DNA of 64,000 nt, taken from contig CAWINP010000014.1 in assembly GCA_963837485.1 (NCBI GenBank), positions 248,001-312,000 on the forward strand, in the 5' to 3' direction. The position numbers were made by a program, and so were the translations under genes. Positions 55,445 through 63,967 of the stretch are shown piece by piece. The notes beneath the pieces were generated by a model. The model ran no database searches. It saw only the letters and a program-made list of their open reading frames with translations, and was not told where the DNA came from. Origin of the DNA: Solirubrobacter sp963837485. Lineage in GTDB: Bacteria > Actinomycetota > Thermoleophilia > Solirubrobacterales > Solirubrobacteraceae. The stretch's first letter is position 1. Every line of letters begins with the position of its first letter.

Positions 55445-57574
55445 ATGGCCGACGTCGTCGCGTCGCCCGCAGCATCCGCGCTCGCCGCCGCGGCCGCCCG
55501 GCGCGACGTCACGAGCTGGCAGCCGGTCTTCCACGCGCCCGGCGCGCCGGAGTTGCTCGCGCTGGCGCACGACCCCGGCGTGGAGGTCGTCGACGAGCTG
55601 GCGGCTCAGCTCGACCAGCTCGCACGGGCGCGCGCGCCGCGCGACGGCGATGCGATCGAGCCCGTGGAGGCGCCGAACGCGCCGTGGGTCTTCTATCCAT
55701 GGAGCCGGCGGCTGGTCCACCTCCTGCCCGAGGCGCTGCACCGCGAGCTGCGCTTCGACCGCAACCGCTACGCGATCACGCCCGCCGAGCAGCGGCGGCT
55801 GGCGTCGCTGACGATCGCGGTCGCCGGGTTGTCGGTCGGCCGCGCGGTGGTGACCACGCTCGCGCACGAGGGCGTCGGCGGCGAGCTGCGGCTCGCCGAC
55901 TTCGACGTGCTCGACCTGTCGAACCTCAACCGGGTCACCGGCGGCGTCGCCGACGTCGGCGTCAACAAGGTCGTGCTGGCCGCGCGCGAGGTCGCCGAGC
56001 TCGACCCCTACATCCGCGTGGTCGCATTCCCGGGCGGCGTTCAGGAGGCGACGATCGGGGAGTTCGCCGACGGCGTGGACGTCATCGTCGACGAGTGCGA
56101 TGGCCTCGAGATCAAGCTGCTGCTGCGCGAGCGGGCGCGCGCGGCGGGCGTGCCGGTGGTGATGGCCACCAGCCACCGCGGGATGCTCGACGTCGAGCGC
56201 TTCGACCTCGAGCCCGAGCGCGCGCCGTTCCACGGGCTGCTCGGCGGTGTGACGTCGGCGCAGCTGGCCGGGCTGACGACCAAGCAGAAGGTCCCGTACG
56301 TGATCCGGATCCTCGATCCCGAGAGCCTTACGGAGCGCGCCGCCGCCTCGCTGGTCGAGGTCAAGCAGACGCTGTCCACGTGGCCGCAGCTGGCGTCCGA
56401 CGTCGCGCTCGGCGGCGCGATGGTGGCCAACGCCGTGCGCCGCATCGCGCTCGGCGAGCTGACCGCGTCCGGTCGCTTCTTCGCCGACCTCGACGAGCTC
56501 GTCGGCGAGGGCCGCCAGGCGGCGCTCAAGCCGCCCGCGGCGGCCGCCGCGGACGTCCCTGACGCGCCGCCGCCGCAGCGCGAGGACGCGATCCGCTTCA
56601 TCGTCGCGTGCGCCACGACGGCACCGTCGGGCGGCAACATGCAGCCGTGGCGGTTCGAGGCCACCGCCGACCGCATCCGCGCCCGCGTGGACCCGACGCG
56701 CACGTCGTTGCTGGACTTCCGCAACCGCGCCGCGCTGCTCGCGCTGGGCGCCGCGCTGGAGGGGGCGGAGATCGGCGCGCGGGCGCTGGGCCTGACGCCC
56801 ACCGCGACGCTGCACGACGACGGCTGGGAGCTCGGGCTGGAGCGCACCGGCGACGTCCGCGACGACATCGAGCTGCTGTGGCGGCGCGGCTGCAACCGCC
56901 GCAGCGACGGCACCGGGCCGGTCGCGGACCTGGCCGGGCTCGCGGCCCACGCGGCGCCGCTGCACGCCGCGCCCTTCGACGGCGACCTCGCGCGGCTCGG
57001 CGCCGCGCTCGGCGCGCTCGACCGCGTCCGCTTCCTCTCGCCCCGGCTGCGGCGCGACATGATCGGCGAGCTGCGCTTCCCCGGCGAGGACGCGCGCGAC
57101 GGCATCGACGTCGCCTCGCTCGAGCTCGACGCCTCCGACCTCGCCGCGATGGACGTGCTGCGGACCGGCGCCGGCATGGCGCTGCTCGCCGACCTCGACG
57201 GCGGCTGGGGCCTCGTGAACCTCGCCCGCGACGCGTTCGCGGCGTCCTCCGGCGCGATCGTCCTGCGCGCGCACGCGCTCGAGCCGCGCGCGCTGATCGA
57301 CGGCGGGCGCGGGCTGATGCGCCTGTGGCTGGAGGCGACCCGGCGCGACCTCGCGATCCATCCGTGGGGCTCGCCGTTCCTGTTCCAGCGCCTGCACGAG
57401 GAGCCGGAGTCGCTGGAGCCGTGGGAGCACGCCGCCCTCACCCAGGCGGCCGGCGGGTTCTCGCTCGACGCCGGCCACCCGATCCTCCTCGTCCTGCGCG
57501 TCTCGCGCTGCGGTCCGCCGTCTACGCGGTCGCGGCGGCGGCCGCTGTCAGACGTGCTGGCGTACGAGGCGTAG
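55445..57574 (+). CDS. Rv1355c-like protein: ThiF/E1 adenylating domain plus nitroreductase domain
   Basis: 709 residues. Residues ~1-95 are an N-terminal helical region. ~95-355 is a ThiF/MoeB/E1-type domain: NRYAITPAEQRRLASLTIAV, AGLSVGRAVVTTLAHEGVGG (nucleotide loop) and LRLADFDVLDLSNLNRV (DxDxVxxSNLNR). The zinc cysteines of ThiF are absent. ~390-690 is a nitroreductase/FMN fold: FIVACATTAPSGGNMQPWRF. A carboxylate is presumably adenylated by one half and a flavin reaction run by the other; the substrate is unknown. Convergent with the PilZ-FeeM gene, with 53 bp overlap. ATG 55445 chosen; GTG 55391 is upstream in frame. Confidence 0.85.
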   Translation: MADVVASPAASALAAAAARRDVTSWQPVFHAPGAPELLALAHDPGVEVVDELAAQLDQLARARAPRDGDAIEPVEAPNAPWVFYPWSRRLVHLLPEALHRELRFDRNRYAITPAEQRRLASLTIAVAGLSVGRAVVTTLAHEGVGGELRLADFDVLDLSNLNRVTGGVADVGVNKVVLAAREVAELDPYIRVVAFPGGVQEATIGEFADGVDVIVDECDGLEIKLLLRERARAAGVPVVMATSHRGMLDVERFDLEPERAPFHGLLGGVTSAQLAGLTTKQKVPYVIRILDPESLTERAAASLVEVKQTLSTWPQLASDVALGGAMVANAVRRIALGELTASGRFFADLDELVGEGRQAALKPPAAAAADVPDAPPPQREDAIRFIVACATTAPSGGNMQPWRFEATADRIRARVDPTRTSLLDFRNRAALLALGAALEGAEIGARALGLTPTATLHDDGWELGLERTGDVRDDIELLWRRGCNRRSDGTGPVADLAGLAAHAAPLHAAPFDGDLARLGAALGALDRVRFLSPRLRRDMIGELRFPGEDARDGIDVASLELDASDLAAMDVLRTGAGMALLADLDGGWGLVNLARDAFAASSGAIVLRAHALEPRALIDGGRGLMRLWLEATRRDLAIHPWGSPFLFQRLHEEPESLEPWEHAALTQAAGGFSLDAGHPILLVLRVSRCGPPSTRSRRRPLSDVLAYEA

Positions 57575-58796
57575 CGAACTCGATCGCGGACGCCATCGCC
57601 GCGAGCGTGCGCGACGCGGCGCCCGCGCCGAGCACGCGCTCGGTGTCGGCGCAGATCAGGTGCGAGCGGAAGCGCCAGCCGGGCTTGGGCTCGACGATCC
57701 GCTGCTCGAGCACCTCGAAGCCCATCTCGCGGTACATGCCGAGCAGGTCGTCCTCGCACGCGCCGAGCACGTAGCGGTGACCGGACTGGACGGCGACGCG
57801 GTAGGCGTGCTGCATCAGCGGGACGAACAGGCCGGCGCGCTGGAAGTCCGGGTGCACGGCGCCGGCGCCCGCCTCGACGAAGCCGGCGTCCCACAGCCAC
57901 TGCGGCACCTCGTGGCCGCCCCAGCTCACGTACTGGCTGCGCGCCGGGTCGCCGTCGACGAAGATCACCCGCACGTAGCCGACGATCTGCCCGCCGAAGC
58001 GGCACGTGAGATGGCGCGAGTGGGCGTCGAACGGCGAGCGCAGGTCAGCGGCCGCGCCGTGGGCCAGATGGCCTTCGGCCTGGTGCGCGCGCAGGCGCAG
58101 CGCGAGGATCTCGCGCAGCTCGCCGGCGCCGAGCGCATAGTCGTAGGCGACCTCGCCGGCGATGCTGCCGACCGGCAGGCCGGCCGCGCGCAGGCCGGCC
58201 GGGGTCAGCGTCCCGTCGCCGGCCAGCAGGAAGCGCCCGAGCAGCCGCGGCGGAGGATCGATCCACGCGACGTCGACCTCCTCGCCGCGGACCGCGCGCA
58301 CGCGGCCGCGGGCACGCTCGATGCCGATGTCGCCGAGGTGCAGGTCGAGGTCGAGCTGCACGCGCGGCGGAAGCGGCTGCGCGGTGAGCAGCGTGACGCC
58401 CCCGCCGCCGGCCGCCGCGATCCGGAAGCGCAGCGTCTCGAGGAAGAACCACGGGCACGCGGCCGACGCGCAGGCCGGCAGGGCGACCGGCCAGCGCGTC
58501 TCGGACGCCACCGGTGCATCGTGCACCAGAGCCAGTCCAAGGCGCGGCCGCCCGCCCAGGCTGCCGACGTGGCGCACTACCGCCTCCTGCGCGGCGCCGG
58601 AGGCGCCGCGGCCGGTGTAGCGCAGGCTCACGGTGTCGCCCGCGGCCGGGATCGCGGCCGGCACCGCGAGCTGCAGCCCGATGCCGTCGGAGGTGAGGTC
58701 GATCGCCTCGGCCGCCTGGCGGCCGGCGACCTCGAACGTCAGCCCTTCACCCACATAGACGCGACGGCGCGGTCGCGAGCGGCAATCGTCGAACAT
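57522..58796 (-). CDS. PilZ-PilZ-FeeM (N-acyl amino acid synthase-like) protein
   Basis: 424 residues. Residues ~1-105: PilZ-like, RSRPRRRVYVGEG and EAIDLTSDGIGLQL. Residues ~106-205: a second, weaker PilZ-like beta domain (VQLDLDLHLGDIGIERARGR). Residues ~220-395: GNAT-type FeeM/autoinducer-synthase-like domain: YDYALGAGELREILALRLRA, SRHLTCRFGGQIVGYVRVIF, VEAGAGAVHPDFQRAGLFVP and YVLGACEDDLLGMYREMGFE. FeeM enzymes join an acyl group from acyl carrier protein to an amino acid. Expected to be c-di-GMP-responsive. Converges on the Rv1355c-like gene, a likely functional partner. Confidence 0.82.
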   Translation of the reverse strand: MFDDCRSRPRRRVYVGEGLTFEVAGRQAAEAIDLTSDGIGLQLAVPAAIPAAGDTVSLRYTGRGASGAAQEAVVRHVGSLGGRPRLGLALVHDAPVASETRWPVALPACASAACPWFFLETLRFRIAAAGGGGVTLLTAQPLPPRVQLDLDLHLGDIGIERARGRVRAVRGEEVDVAWIDPPPRLLGRFLLAGDGTLTPAGLRAAGLPVGSIAGEVAYDYALGAGELREILALRLRAHQAEGHLAHGAAADLRSPFDAHSRHLTCRFGGQIVGYVRVIFVDGDPARSQYVSWGGHEVPQWLWDAGFVEAGAGAVHPDFQRAGLFVPLMQHAYRVAVQSGHRYVLGACEDDLLGMYREMGFEVLEQRIVEPKPGWRFRSHLICADTERVLGAGAASRTLAAMASAIEFATPRTPARLTAAAAATA

Positions 58797-58841
58797 GCGC
58801 CCAAGGAGCCGCGCGCAGGCTGCCCTGATACCACGAGCCGG

Positions 58842-60077
58842 CTAGGCCTCCTTGCTGATGCGCGGGCGCGGGATCAAGATCTCGAAGCGGGCCGGACGCG
58901 AAGAGGCGAGCACGAGCCGCCCGCCGTCGGCCTCGACCAGCGCGCGGGCGAGGGGCAGTCCCAGCCCGGTCGAGCCCGCGGTGGACACGTCGCGGTCGAA
59001 GATGTCGATCTCCATCCCCGGCGCGATCCCCGGTCCGTCGTCCTCGACGGCCAGCACGCTGCGGCCCTCGACCTCGGACGCGACCAGGCGGGTCTCGCCC
59101 GCGCCGTGGGCGATCGCGTTCTCGAGCAGCACATCGAGCGCCTGCGCGACGCCGCCCGGGCTGACCCGGGCAGGCAGCGGAGTCCCGACGCTCGCCCGCA
59201 GCCGGCGCCCGAGCCGCTCGTAGAGCGGCGCCCAGCCCGCCGCGTGCTCGCGAGCGAGCTGAGCCAGGTCGACGTCGCGGGGGCGCCCGATGTCGCCGGC
59301 GCGTGCGAGCGCCAGCAGGTCGGCCACCGTGCCTTCGAGCCGGTCGGCGACGCGTTGCGTCGACGCCAGCACCTCGCGCTGGGCCGCGGGGTCTTCCAGC
59401 TCGCTCAGCTCGTCCAGCCACAGCCGCATCGCGGTCAGCGGGGTCCGCAGCTGGTGCGAGACGTTCGCGGCGAACTCTCGCTGGCGCCCGACCAGCTGGG
59501 CGATCCGGACCGCGGCGCCGTCGAGCGCGACGGCGACGCGATCGAGCTCGGGCAGCCCGAGCCGGCCGGCGCGGGCGGAGAAGTCGCCGGCGCCGAGGCG
59601 ATCCGAGGTGGCCACGAGCTTGTGCAGCGGGCGCGTGAAGCGCCGCGCCTGGAGGATCGCCAGGCCGGCCGCGGCGGCGCCGCCGGCAAGCGCGAGGACG
59701 CCGACCAGCAGCCACGCCTGGCGGCGCTGCTCGGCGACCTCGGCGGCGGGGGCGTAGATCGTCACCCGCACGCTCTGCGCCGCGCCCGAGCGCGTCGCGA
59801 GGACGTCGCCGGTCGGCATCTTGCCGACGAGCAGGGGCGGCGCGGCGCCGTCCCGCACGATCACGGCGTGGCCGGGTTTCAGCCAGCGGGCGAGGCGGAG
59901 CGGGTCCGCCGTCGTGCTCGGGTTGACCGCGGCGGCGACCGTGTCGGCCTCGCGCTCCAGGCGCTGGATCGCCTCGCCGCGCGCGCGGGCGCCCTCGACG
60001 AGGCCGAGCGGGATGCCGAGCACGAGGATCGCGGCGAATGCGATCAGCGCCGTGGTCGCGATCAGCTGCCGGCGCAT
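58842..60077 (-). CDS. Membrane sensor histidine kinase
   Basis: 411 residues. Two membrane helices (about 8-27 and 121-143) flank a ~95-residue extracytoplasmic sensor; then HAMP (RRFTRPLHKLVATSDRLGAG), HisKA with the H-box FAANVSHQLRTPLTAMRLWL, and HATPase (LLENAIAHGAGETRL, EDDGPGIAPG and STGLGLPLARALVEADGGRL). ATG 60077 overlaps the response-regulator stop by one base (TGATG), so they are coupled. The signal is unknown. Confidence 0.92.
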   Translation of the reverse strand: MRRQLIATTALIAFAAILVLGIPLGLVEGARARGEAIQRLEREADTVAAAVNPSTTADPLRLARWLKPGHAVIVRDGAAPPLLVGKMPTGDVLATRSGAAQSVRVTIYAPAAEVAEQRRQAWLLVGVLALAGGAAAAGLAILQARRFTRPLHKLVATSDRLGAGDFSARAGRLGLPELDRVAVALDGAAVRIAQLVGRQREFAANVSHQLRTPLTAMRLWLDELSELEDPAAQREVLASTQRVADRLEGTVADLLALARAGDIGRPRDVDLAQLAREHAAGWAPLYERLGRRLRASVGTPLPARVSPGGVAQALDVLLENAIAHGAGETRLVASEVEGRSVLAVEDDGPGIAPGMEIDIFDRDVSTAGSTGLGLPLARALVEADGGRLVLASSRPARFEILIPRPRISKEA

Positions 60078-60733
60078 CAGGCGGCGTCGAAGCGGAAGCC
60101 GACGCAGCGCACGGTGACGATCAGCGGCGGGTCTCCGAGCTTGCGACGCAGCCACGACATGTGCATGTCGAGCGTCTTGGTAGATCCGAACCAGTGCAGG
60201 TCCCAGACCTCCCGCATGATCTGCTCGCGCGCGACGGCATGGCCGGCCTCGCGCACGAGCAGCCCGAGCAGGTCGAACTCCTTCGGCGAGAGCTTGAGCT
60301 CGCGCTCGCCGCGCCAGGCGCGGCGCGAGCTCTCGTCGACGCGGACGTCGGCGGCGACGAGCGACACCGGCGGCGTGCGCCGCAGCATCGCCCGCACGCG
60401 GGCGAGCAGCACCGCGAAGCGGAACGGCTTGGTCACATAGTCGTCCGCGCCGGCGTCCAGTCCGGCGACGGTGTCCTGCTCGCCGTCGCGCGCGGTCAGC
60501 ATGAGGATCGGCAGTTGCGGCTGCACCTCGCGCACGTGGCGGCAGACGTCGAGCCCGTTCATCCCGGGCAAGCCGATGTCGAGGATGATCAGGTCCGGCG
60601 GGGCGCCGAGCGCCGCGTCGAGCGCGATCAGCCCGTCCTGCGCCTCCGACACGTCGTATCCCTCGCGGGCCAGCGCGCGGGCAAGCGGCTCCGCGATGTC
60701 GCGGTCGTCCTCGACCAGTAGGACCCGGGTCAC
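60077..60733 (-). CDS. OmpR/PhoB-family response regulator
   Basis: 218 residues from GTG 60733: VTRVLLVEDDRDIAEPLARA (acidic pocket), LIILDIGLPGMNGLDVCRHV (phospho-Asp), ILMLTARD, DDYVTKPFRF (Lys), then a C-terminal winged helix: LKLSPKEFDLLGLLVREAGH and GSTKTLDMHMSWLRRKLGDP. An in-frame ATG at 60784 adds 17 residues not seen in the family. Partner of the downstream histidine kinase, with coupled translation. Confidence 0.92.
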   Translation of the reverse strand: MTRVLLVEDDRDIAEPLARALAREGYDVSEAQDGLIALDAALGAPPDLIILDIGLPGMNGLDVCRHVREVQPQLPILMLTARDGEQDTVAGLDAGADDYVTKPFRFAVLLARVRAMLRRTPPVSLVAADVRVDESSRRAWRGERELKLSPKEFDLLGLLVREAGHAVAREQIMREVWDLHWFGSTKTLDMHMSWLRRKLGDPPLIVTVRCVGFRFDAA

Positions 60734-60927
60734 GGACGGATCGTAGGCGGCCTTTCGGGAACTTTGCCAAAGCTTTGTTTCCAACCCGTGACCGCATGGC
60801 GCGGACTGCTAGGGTGCAACGCGTACAGGTCGGGCTTATGCCCGGCGACGCCGTGCCGGCGCCCGCAGTCGTTGCTCTTCACAGCTCCTCCGCGAACGCA
60901 CAGCACATACGTTTAGGAGGACCGGCG
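60734..60927 (+). promoter_or_regulatory. Intergenic region with cspA 5' leader
   Basis: 194 bases between the divergent response-regulator and cold-shock genes. The part near 60760-60785 is AT-rich for this genome (ACTTTGCCAAAGCTTTGTTT), a likely promoter area, with the inverted repeat CCAAAGCTTTG at its core. The ~140-base run to the cspA start is long enough for a structured cold-shock leader, but I see no conserved motif. Confidence 0.4.
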
Positions 60928-61131
60928 ATGACGACCGGCACAGTGAAGTGGTTCAGCGACGAGAAGGGGTTCGGGTTCATCGTCCCGGACGACGGTTCCA
61001 AGGACCTCTTCGTCCATCACAGCGAGATCACCGGCTCGGGGTTCAAGACCCTCGCCGAGGGCGCGAAGGTGTCTTACGTTGCCGCGGCCGGCCCCAAGGG
61101 CCCCGCCGCGACGCAGGTCACGCCCGTCTGA
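60928..61131 (+). CDS. Cold-shock protein (CspA family)
   Basis: 67 residues: a single OB-fold cold-shock domain. MTTGTVKWFSDEKGFGFIVP has RNP1 (KGFGFI), and DLFVHHSEIT has RNP2 (FVHHS). It binds single-stranded RNA/DNA as a chaperone. AGGAGG (60915-60920) lies 7 bases before ATG 60928. It is followed 29 bases later by a small basic ORF that may be co-transcribed. Confidence 0.95.
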   Translation: MTTGTVKWFSDEKGFGFIVPDDGSKDLFVHHSEITGSGFKTLAEGAKVSYVAAAGPKGPAATQVTPV

Positions 61132-61160
61132 GCGACTTAGAAGAGAAGGAGGGCGGCTCC

Positions 61161-61346
61161 ATGAGCCAGTCCCATCACCACACGCCTGCGCCCTCGCGGC
61201 GCCGGCGGTCTGTTCGCGTCTCCGCGAGCACGGCGGCGGGCATCGCCGCCGAGCGCGTCGCGCTCGCCGATCGCGAGCGCGAGCGCCGCACCTCCCGCGC
61301 GCGGGTGGCTGCGCAGCGGCTCGCCGCAGTTCCGGCGAGCCGCTGA
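61161..61346 (+). CDS. Small basic His/Arg-rich protein (61 aa)
   Basis: AAGGAGG ends ~8 bases before ATG 61161. The product starts MSQSHHHTPAPSRRRRSVRV and continues as an Arg/Ala-rich helix (ADRERERRTSRARVAAQRL). No family recognised; its charge suggests nucleic-acid binding. Its place right after cspA and its clear ribosome-binding site support it as a real gene. Confidence 0.55.
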   Translation: MSQSHHHTPAPSRRRRSVRVSASTAAGIAAERVALADRERERRTSRARVAAQRLAAVPASR

Positions 61347-61370
61347 GGCACGCCGGCGCGGGCCGGGCGC

Positions 61371-61601
61371 TCAGCGTCCGGGCTGCGTCGGGTAGTCCTT
61401 CGCTTCGCGCTTGGCCATCCGGGCGGCCTCGCGCGCAGCGGTGGCATCGCGCTCGGCGCGCTTGCGCGCGCCGGCCGCCTGGGCCGCGTCGTTGCGCTTG
61501 GCGATGTCCTTCACCGCGGCGCGCCACGCAGCGTCGCCGCGCAGGACCTTCTGCCCCGCCGCCGGGTGTCGAGCGTCATTGCTCGGAGTGCTGGCGGACA
61601 T
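61371..61601 (-). CDS. Small charged helical protein (76 aa)
   Basis: AGGAGGGCGCACT precedes ATG 61601. The sequence is almost entirely predicted helix with alternating Lys/Arg/Glu/Ala: VLRGDAAWRAAVKDIAKRND and KRAERDATAAREAARMAKRE. No cysteines, no membrane segment. Function unknown; it is convergent with the small basic ORF before it. Confidence 0.6.
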   Translation of the reverse strand: MSASTPSNDARHPAAGQKVLRGDAAWRAAVKDIAKRNDAAQAAGARKRAERDATAAREAARMAKREAKDYPTQPGR

Positions 61602-61743
61602 AGTGCGCCCTCCTGTCGTCGGGCAAGCGTCGGTTACCGCCTGCGAGGCCCGCGGGGGCTCCCGCGTCTACTACCAGGTTACTGCACCCATAGCGCCTGC
61701 GGGCCACGAAACGAGATGTTGGGATGGAACGGAATCTCCTGTT

Positions 61744-62187
61744 CGGGAGCGGGAAGGCGAGCGCGTCGATCAGGTCGAACGGGCGCGTCGCGTCCACCGC
61801 GTCGAGCAGCGCGGCCGCCGTCGCGCGGATGGTCGGCTCCAGCTCCTGCACGCGCCGCGGCGTGAACGCGCGCGCCGCGGGCTTGCGCAGCCGCCCATGC
61901 GCCGGCGGGTCGAGGCTGACCATCGACGGCTGCGGCCGGTGGCCGCCGTCCAGCAGCGTCGTGCCGACCTCGGGCGCGAGCGGGATCAGCGGCAGCTGCG
62001 CGTTGGCGGCGCTGAAGGTCTCGTGGTCGAGGAACACGCGCTCGATGTCCGCGTAGCGCGTGACGACGTAGTAATCGATCGACGGCGCGTAGAACACGGG
62101 CGCGTCCGCGAGCGCCCGTACGGGTCGCGGAGGAACTCCTCGCTCAGCGGGTCGAATGTCTCGTGGACCGGACAACCGATACTTCCA
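61744..62187 (-). pseudogene. Cytochrome P450 fragment
   Basis: CPVHETFDPLSEEFLRDPY (about 62178-62120) is the P450 N-terminal segment in one frame. After a frameshift ALADAPVFYAPSIDYYVVTR, YADIERVFLDHETFSAAN, VSLDPPAHGRLRKPAARAFT and PRRVQELEPTIRA follow, ending at DALAFPLP (about 61744). Everything beyond (I-helix, ExxR, haem Cys loop) is missing, so about two-thirds of the gene is gone. No function is expected. Confidence 0.75.
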
Positions 62188-62198
62188 CGGTAGCCCGA

Positions 62199-63410
62199 TC
62201 AGGGCCGGATCTTCGACACCGTCCCGTCGCGGAAGTTCGCCGTCCAGACCGCGCCGGCCCCGGCGGCGATCCCGATCGGGTCCTCGCCGACCTCGATCGG
62301 CTCGCCGACGACCTTCCCGCTGCTCGCGTCGATCCGCGTGACCGTGCCGTCGCCCGCGTTGGCGACCCACACGACGCCGTCGCCGAGCACGAGCTCGCGC
62401 GGGTCCTTGCCGACCGCGACCGGCTCGCCGGGTCCGCTCGCGCCGACTCGCGTGACCGTGCCGCCGCGCGCGTCGGCGACCCACGCCGCGCCGTCGCCTG
62501 CCGCGACGCCGCGCAGGCCGCCGCCGACGTCGACCGGGTCGCCGGCGACCTTCCCGGTTCGCGTGTCGATGCGCGTGACGGTGCCGTCGTCGAAGCTGGT
62601 CACGTACGCGGTTTCGCCGTCGACGGCGATGTCGAGCGGGCGGCCGCCGACGGCGATCGGGTCGCCCGCCACCTTGCCGGTGCGCGCGTCGATCCGCGTG
62701 ACGGTGCCGTCGCCGGCGTTGGTCACCCAGACCGAGCCGCCGCCGAGCGCGAGCGACTCCGGCGCGCGGCCGACGGGGATCGTGACGCTGCGCGATCCCT
62801 CGATGCGGCGCACGGCGTCGTCGCCGGACGCCACCACCCAGATGACGCCGCCGGCGACCACCGGGCTGTCGGGCTGGCGCCCGGCGGCGATCGGGCGGCC
62901 GGCCTTGTCGCCGCGGATGGGGACGAGCGTGCCGGCGGTCGCGTCGGCGACCCACACGACGCCGTCCTCGCCGACGGTGATGCCGTCCGGCCCGCGTCCG
63001 GCGCGGACCGTCGCGCTGACCTCCGGCTGCGCCTTGGCGGCCGGCTTCGCGTCCTCCCCGGCGACGAACCCCGCGACCGCCTTGATCTCCGCCGTCGACA
63101 GCTGTCCCTTGAACGACGGCATGACGCCGCTGCCCGAGGTCACGACGGCCGCGACCGTCGCGGCATCGGGCTTGAGCTCGTCGAGGTTCGGCCCGACCTG
63201 GCCGGACGCGCCGGCGGCGGCCAGCGTATGGCAGCGCCCGCAGCCGGCCGACGCGAACACGTCCTTGCCGGCGGGCGGCGCGGCGGTCACCGCCGCGGGT
63301 GCGTCCTTGTGCGCGCCGATCAGCTTCGGCCCGGCGAACAGCGCGAGCGCGGTGACGCCCGCCGCCAGCCACATGAGCAGCGCGAGCGCGCGATCGATCC
63401 CGGCGAGCAC
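62199..63410 (-). CDS. Membrane-anchored cytochrome c fused to a beta-propeller
   Basis: 403 residues. An N-terminal membrane helix (about 10-27) anchors a monohaem cytochrome c: C57-G-R-C60-H61 binds haem and M97 (GVMPSF) is the likely sixth ligand. From ~135 to the end are about six propeller repeats, marked by VTRIDARTGKVAGDPIAVGG and similar blocks (GDGTVTRID, VWVTNAGDG). The propeller faces outside with the haem. Start is GTG 63410, two bases after the stop of the DUF6529-like gene, so they are co-transcribed and perhaps form an electron-transfer unit. Confidence 0.85.
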   Translation of the reverse strand: MLAGIDRALALLMWLAAGVTALALFAGPKLIGAHKDAPAAVTAAPPAGKDVFASAGCGRCHTLAAAGASGQVGPNLDELKPDAATVAAVVTSGSGVMPSFKGQLSTAEIKAVAGFVAGEDAKPAAKAQPEVSATVRAGRGPDGITVGEDGVVWVADATAGTLVPIRGDKAGRPIAAGRQPDSPVVAGGVIWVVASGDDAVRRIEGSRSVTIPVGRAPESLALGGGSVWVTNAGDGTVTRIDARTGKVAGDPIAVGGRPLDIAVDGETAYVTSFDDGTVTRIDTRTGKVAGDPVDVGGGLRGVAAGDGAAWVADARGGTVTRVGASGPGEPVAVGKDPRELVLGDGVVWVANAGDGTVTRIDASSGKVVGEPIEVGEDPIGIAAGAGAVWTANFRDGTVSKIRP

Positions 63411-63412
63411 GG

Positions 63413-63967
63413 CTACGGGCTCGGGAAGCCGTGCTCGGAGATGAACCACAGCCCGCTCGTCATCCACGTCGCCACGAGCACGCCGAACAGCAGCCCACCG
63501 GCCACGGGCAACGCGAGCCCGGGCAGTGAGCGAGAGCGCACGATCACGACCTTCGCCGCGAACGCGCCGTAGAACGTGCAGCCGAGGATCGAGTGCGCGA
63601 GCACGCGCGCGGTGGCGTGCTGGAACGCGAGCTGGTAAAGGCAGTGGTAGGCCACCGGGAGGCTGAGCAGGAACGCGAGCCGCCCGGTGATGCGGTGCGC
63701 GGTGCCGAGCCAGGCCGGCGCGTCGCCGATCGGCAGCCTGCCGTACATCCACAGCGCCGACCCGAGCTGCGCCAGCGCGAGCAGCACGGCGGCGGTCGCG
63801 AGCCAGACCTTCATGGTGATCGTGTCCGCGAAGCCGAGCGTGATCGACAGGTCGGTCGCCGGGTCGTGGACGTTGCCGTACAACCCCAGCGTGAGCGCCA
63901 CGAGCGCGCCGAGCAGCCCGGCTACCAGCAGCCGCGCGCCCGCTCGCTCGTGACTTGCCTCGCTCAC
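63413..63967 (-). CDS. Four-to-five-helix membrane protein (DUF6529-like), possible haem b protein
   Basis: 184 residues with hydrophobic segments at about 12-30, 48-70, 90-112, 122-140 and 150-170. Conserved-looking histidines sit in helices: AHRITGRLAFLLSLPVAYHC and LAHSILGCTFYGAFAAKVVI. Paired helical His is as in b-type cytochromes. Next to a cytochrome c gene this suggests membrane electron transfer. GTG 63967 overlaps the end of the next upstream frame (GTGA). Family name given from memory of this architecture; treat as tentative. Confidence 0.72.
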   Translation of the reverse strand: MSEASHERAGARLLVAGLLGALVALTLGLYGNVHDPATDLSITLGFADTITMKVWLATAAVLLALAQLGSALWMYGRLPIGDAPAWLGTAHRITGRLAFLLSLPVAYHCLYQLAFQHATARVLAHSILGCTFYGAFAAKVVIVRSRSLPGLALPVAGGLLFGVLVATWMTSGLWFISEHGFPSP

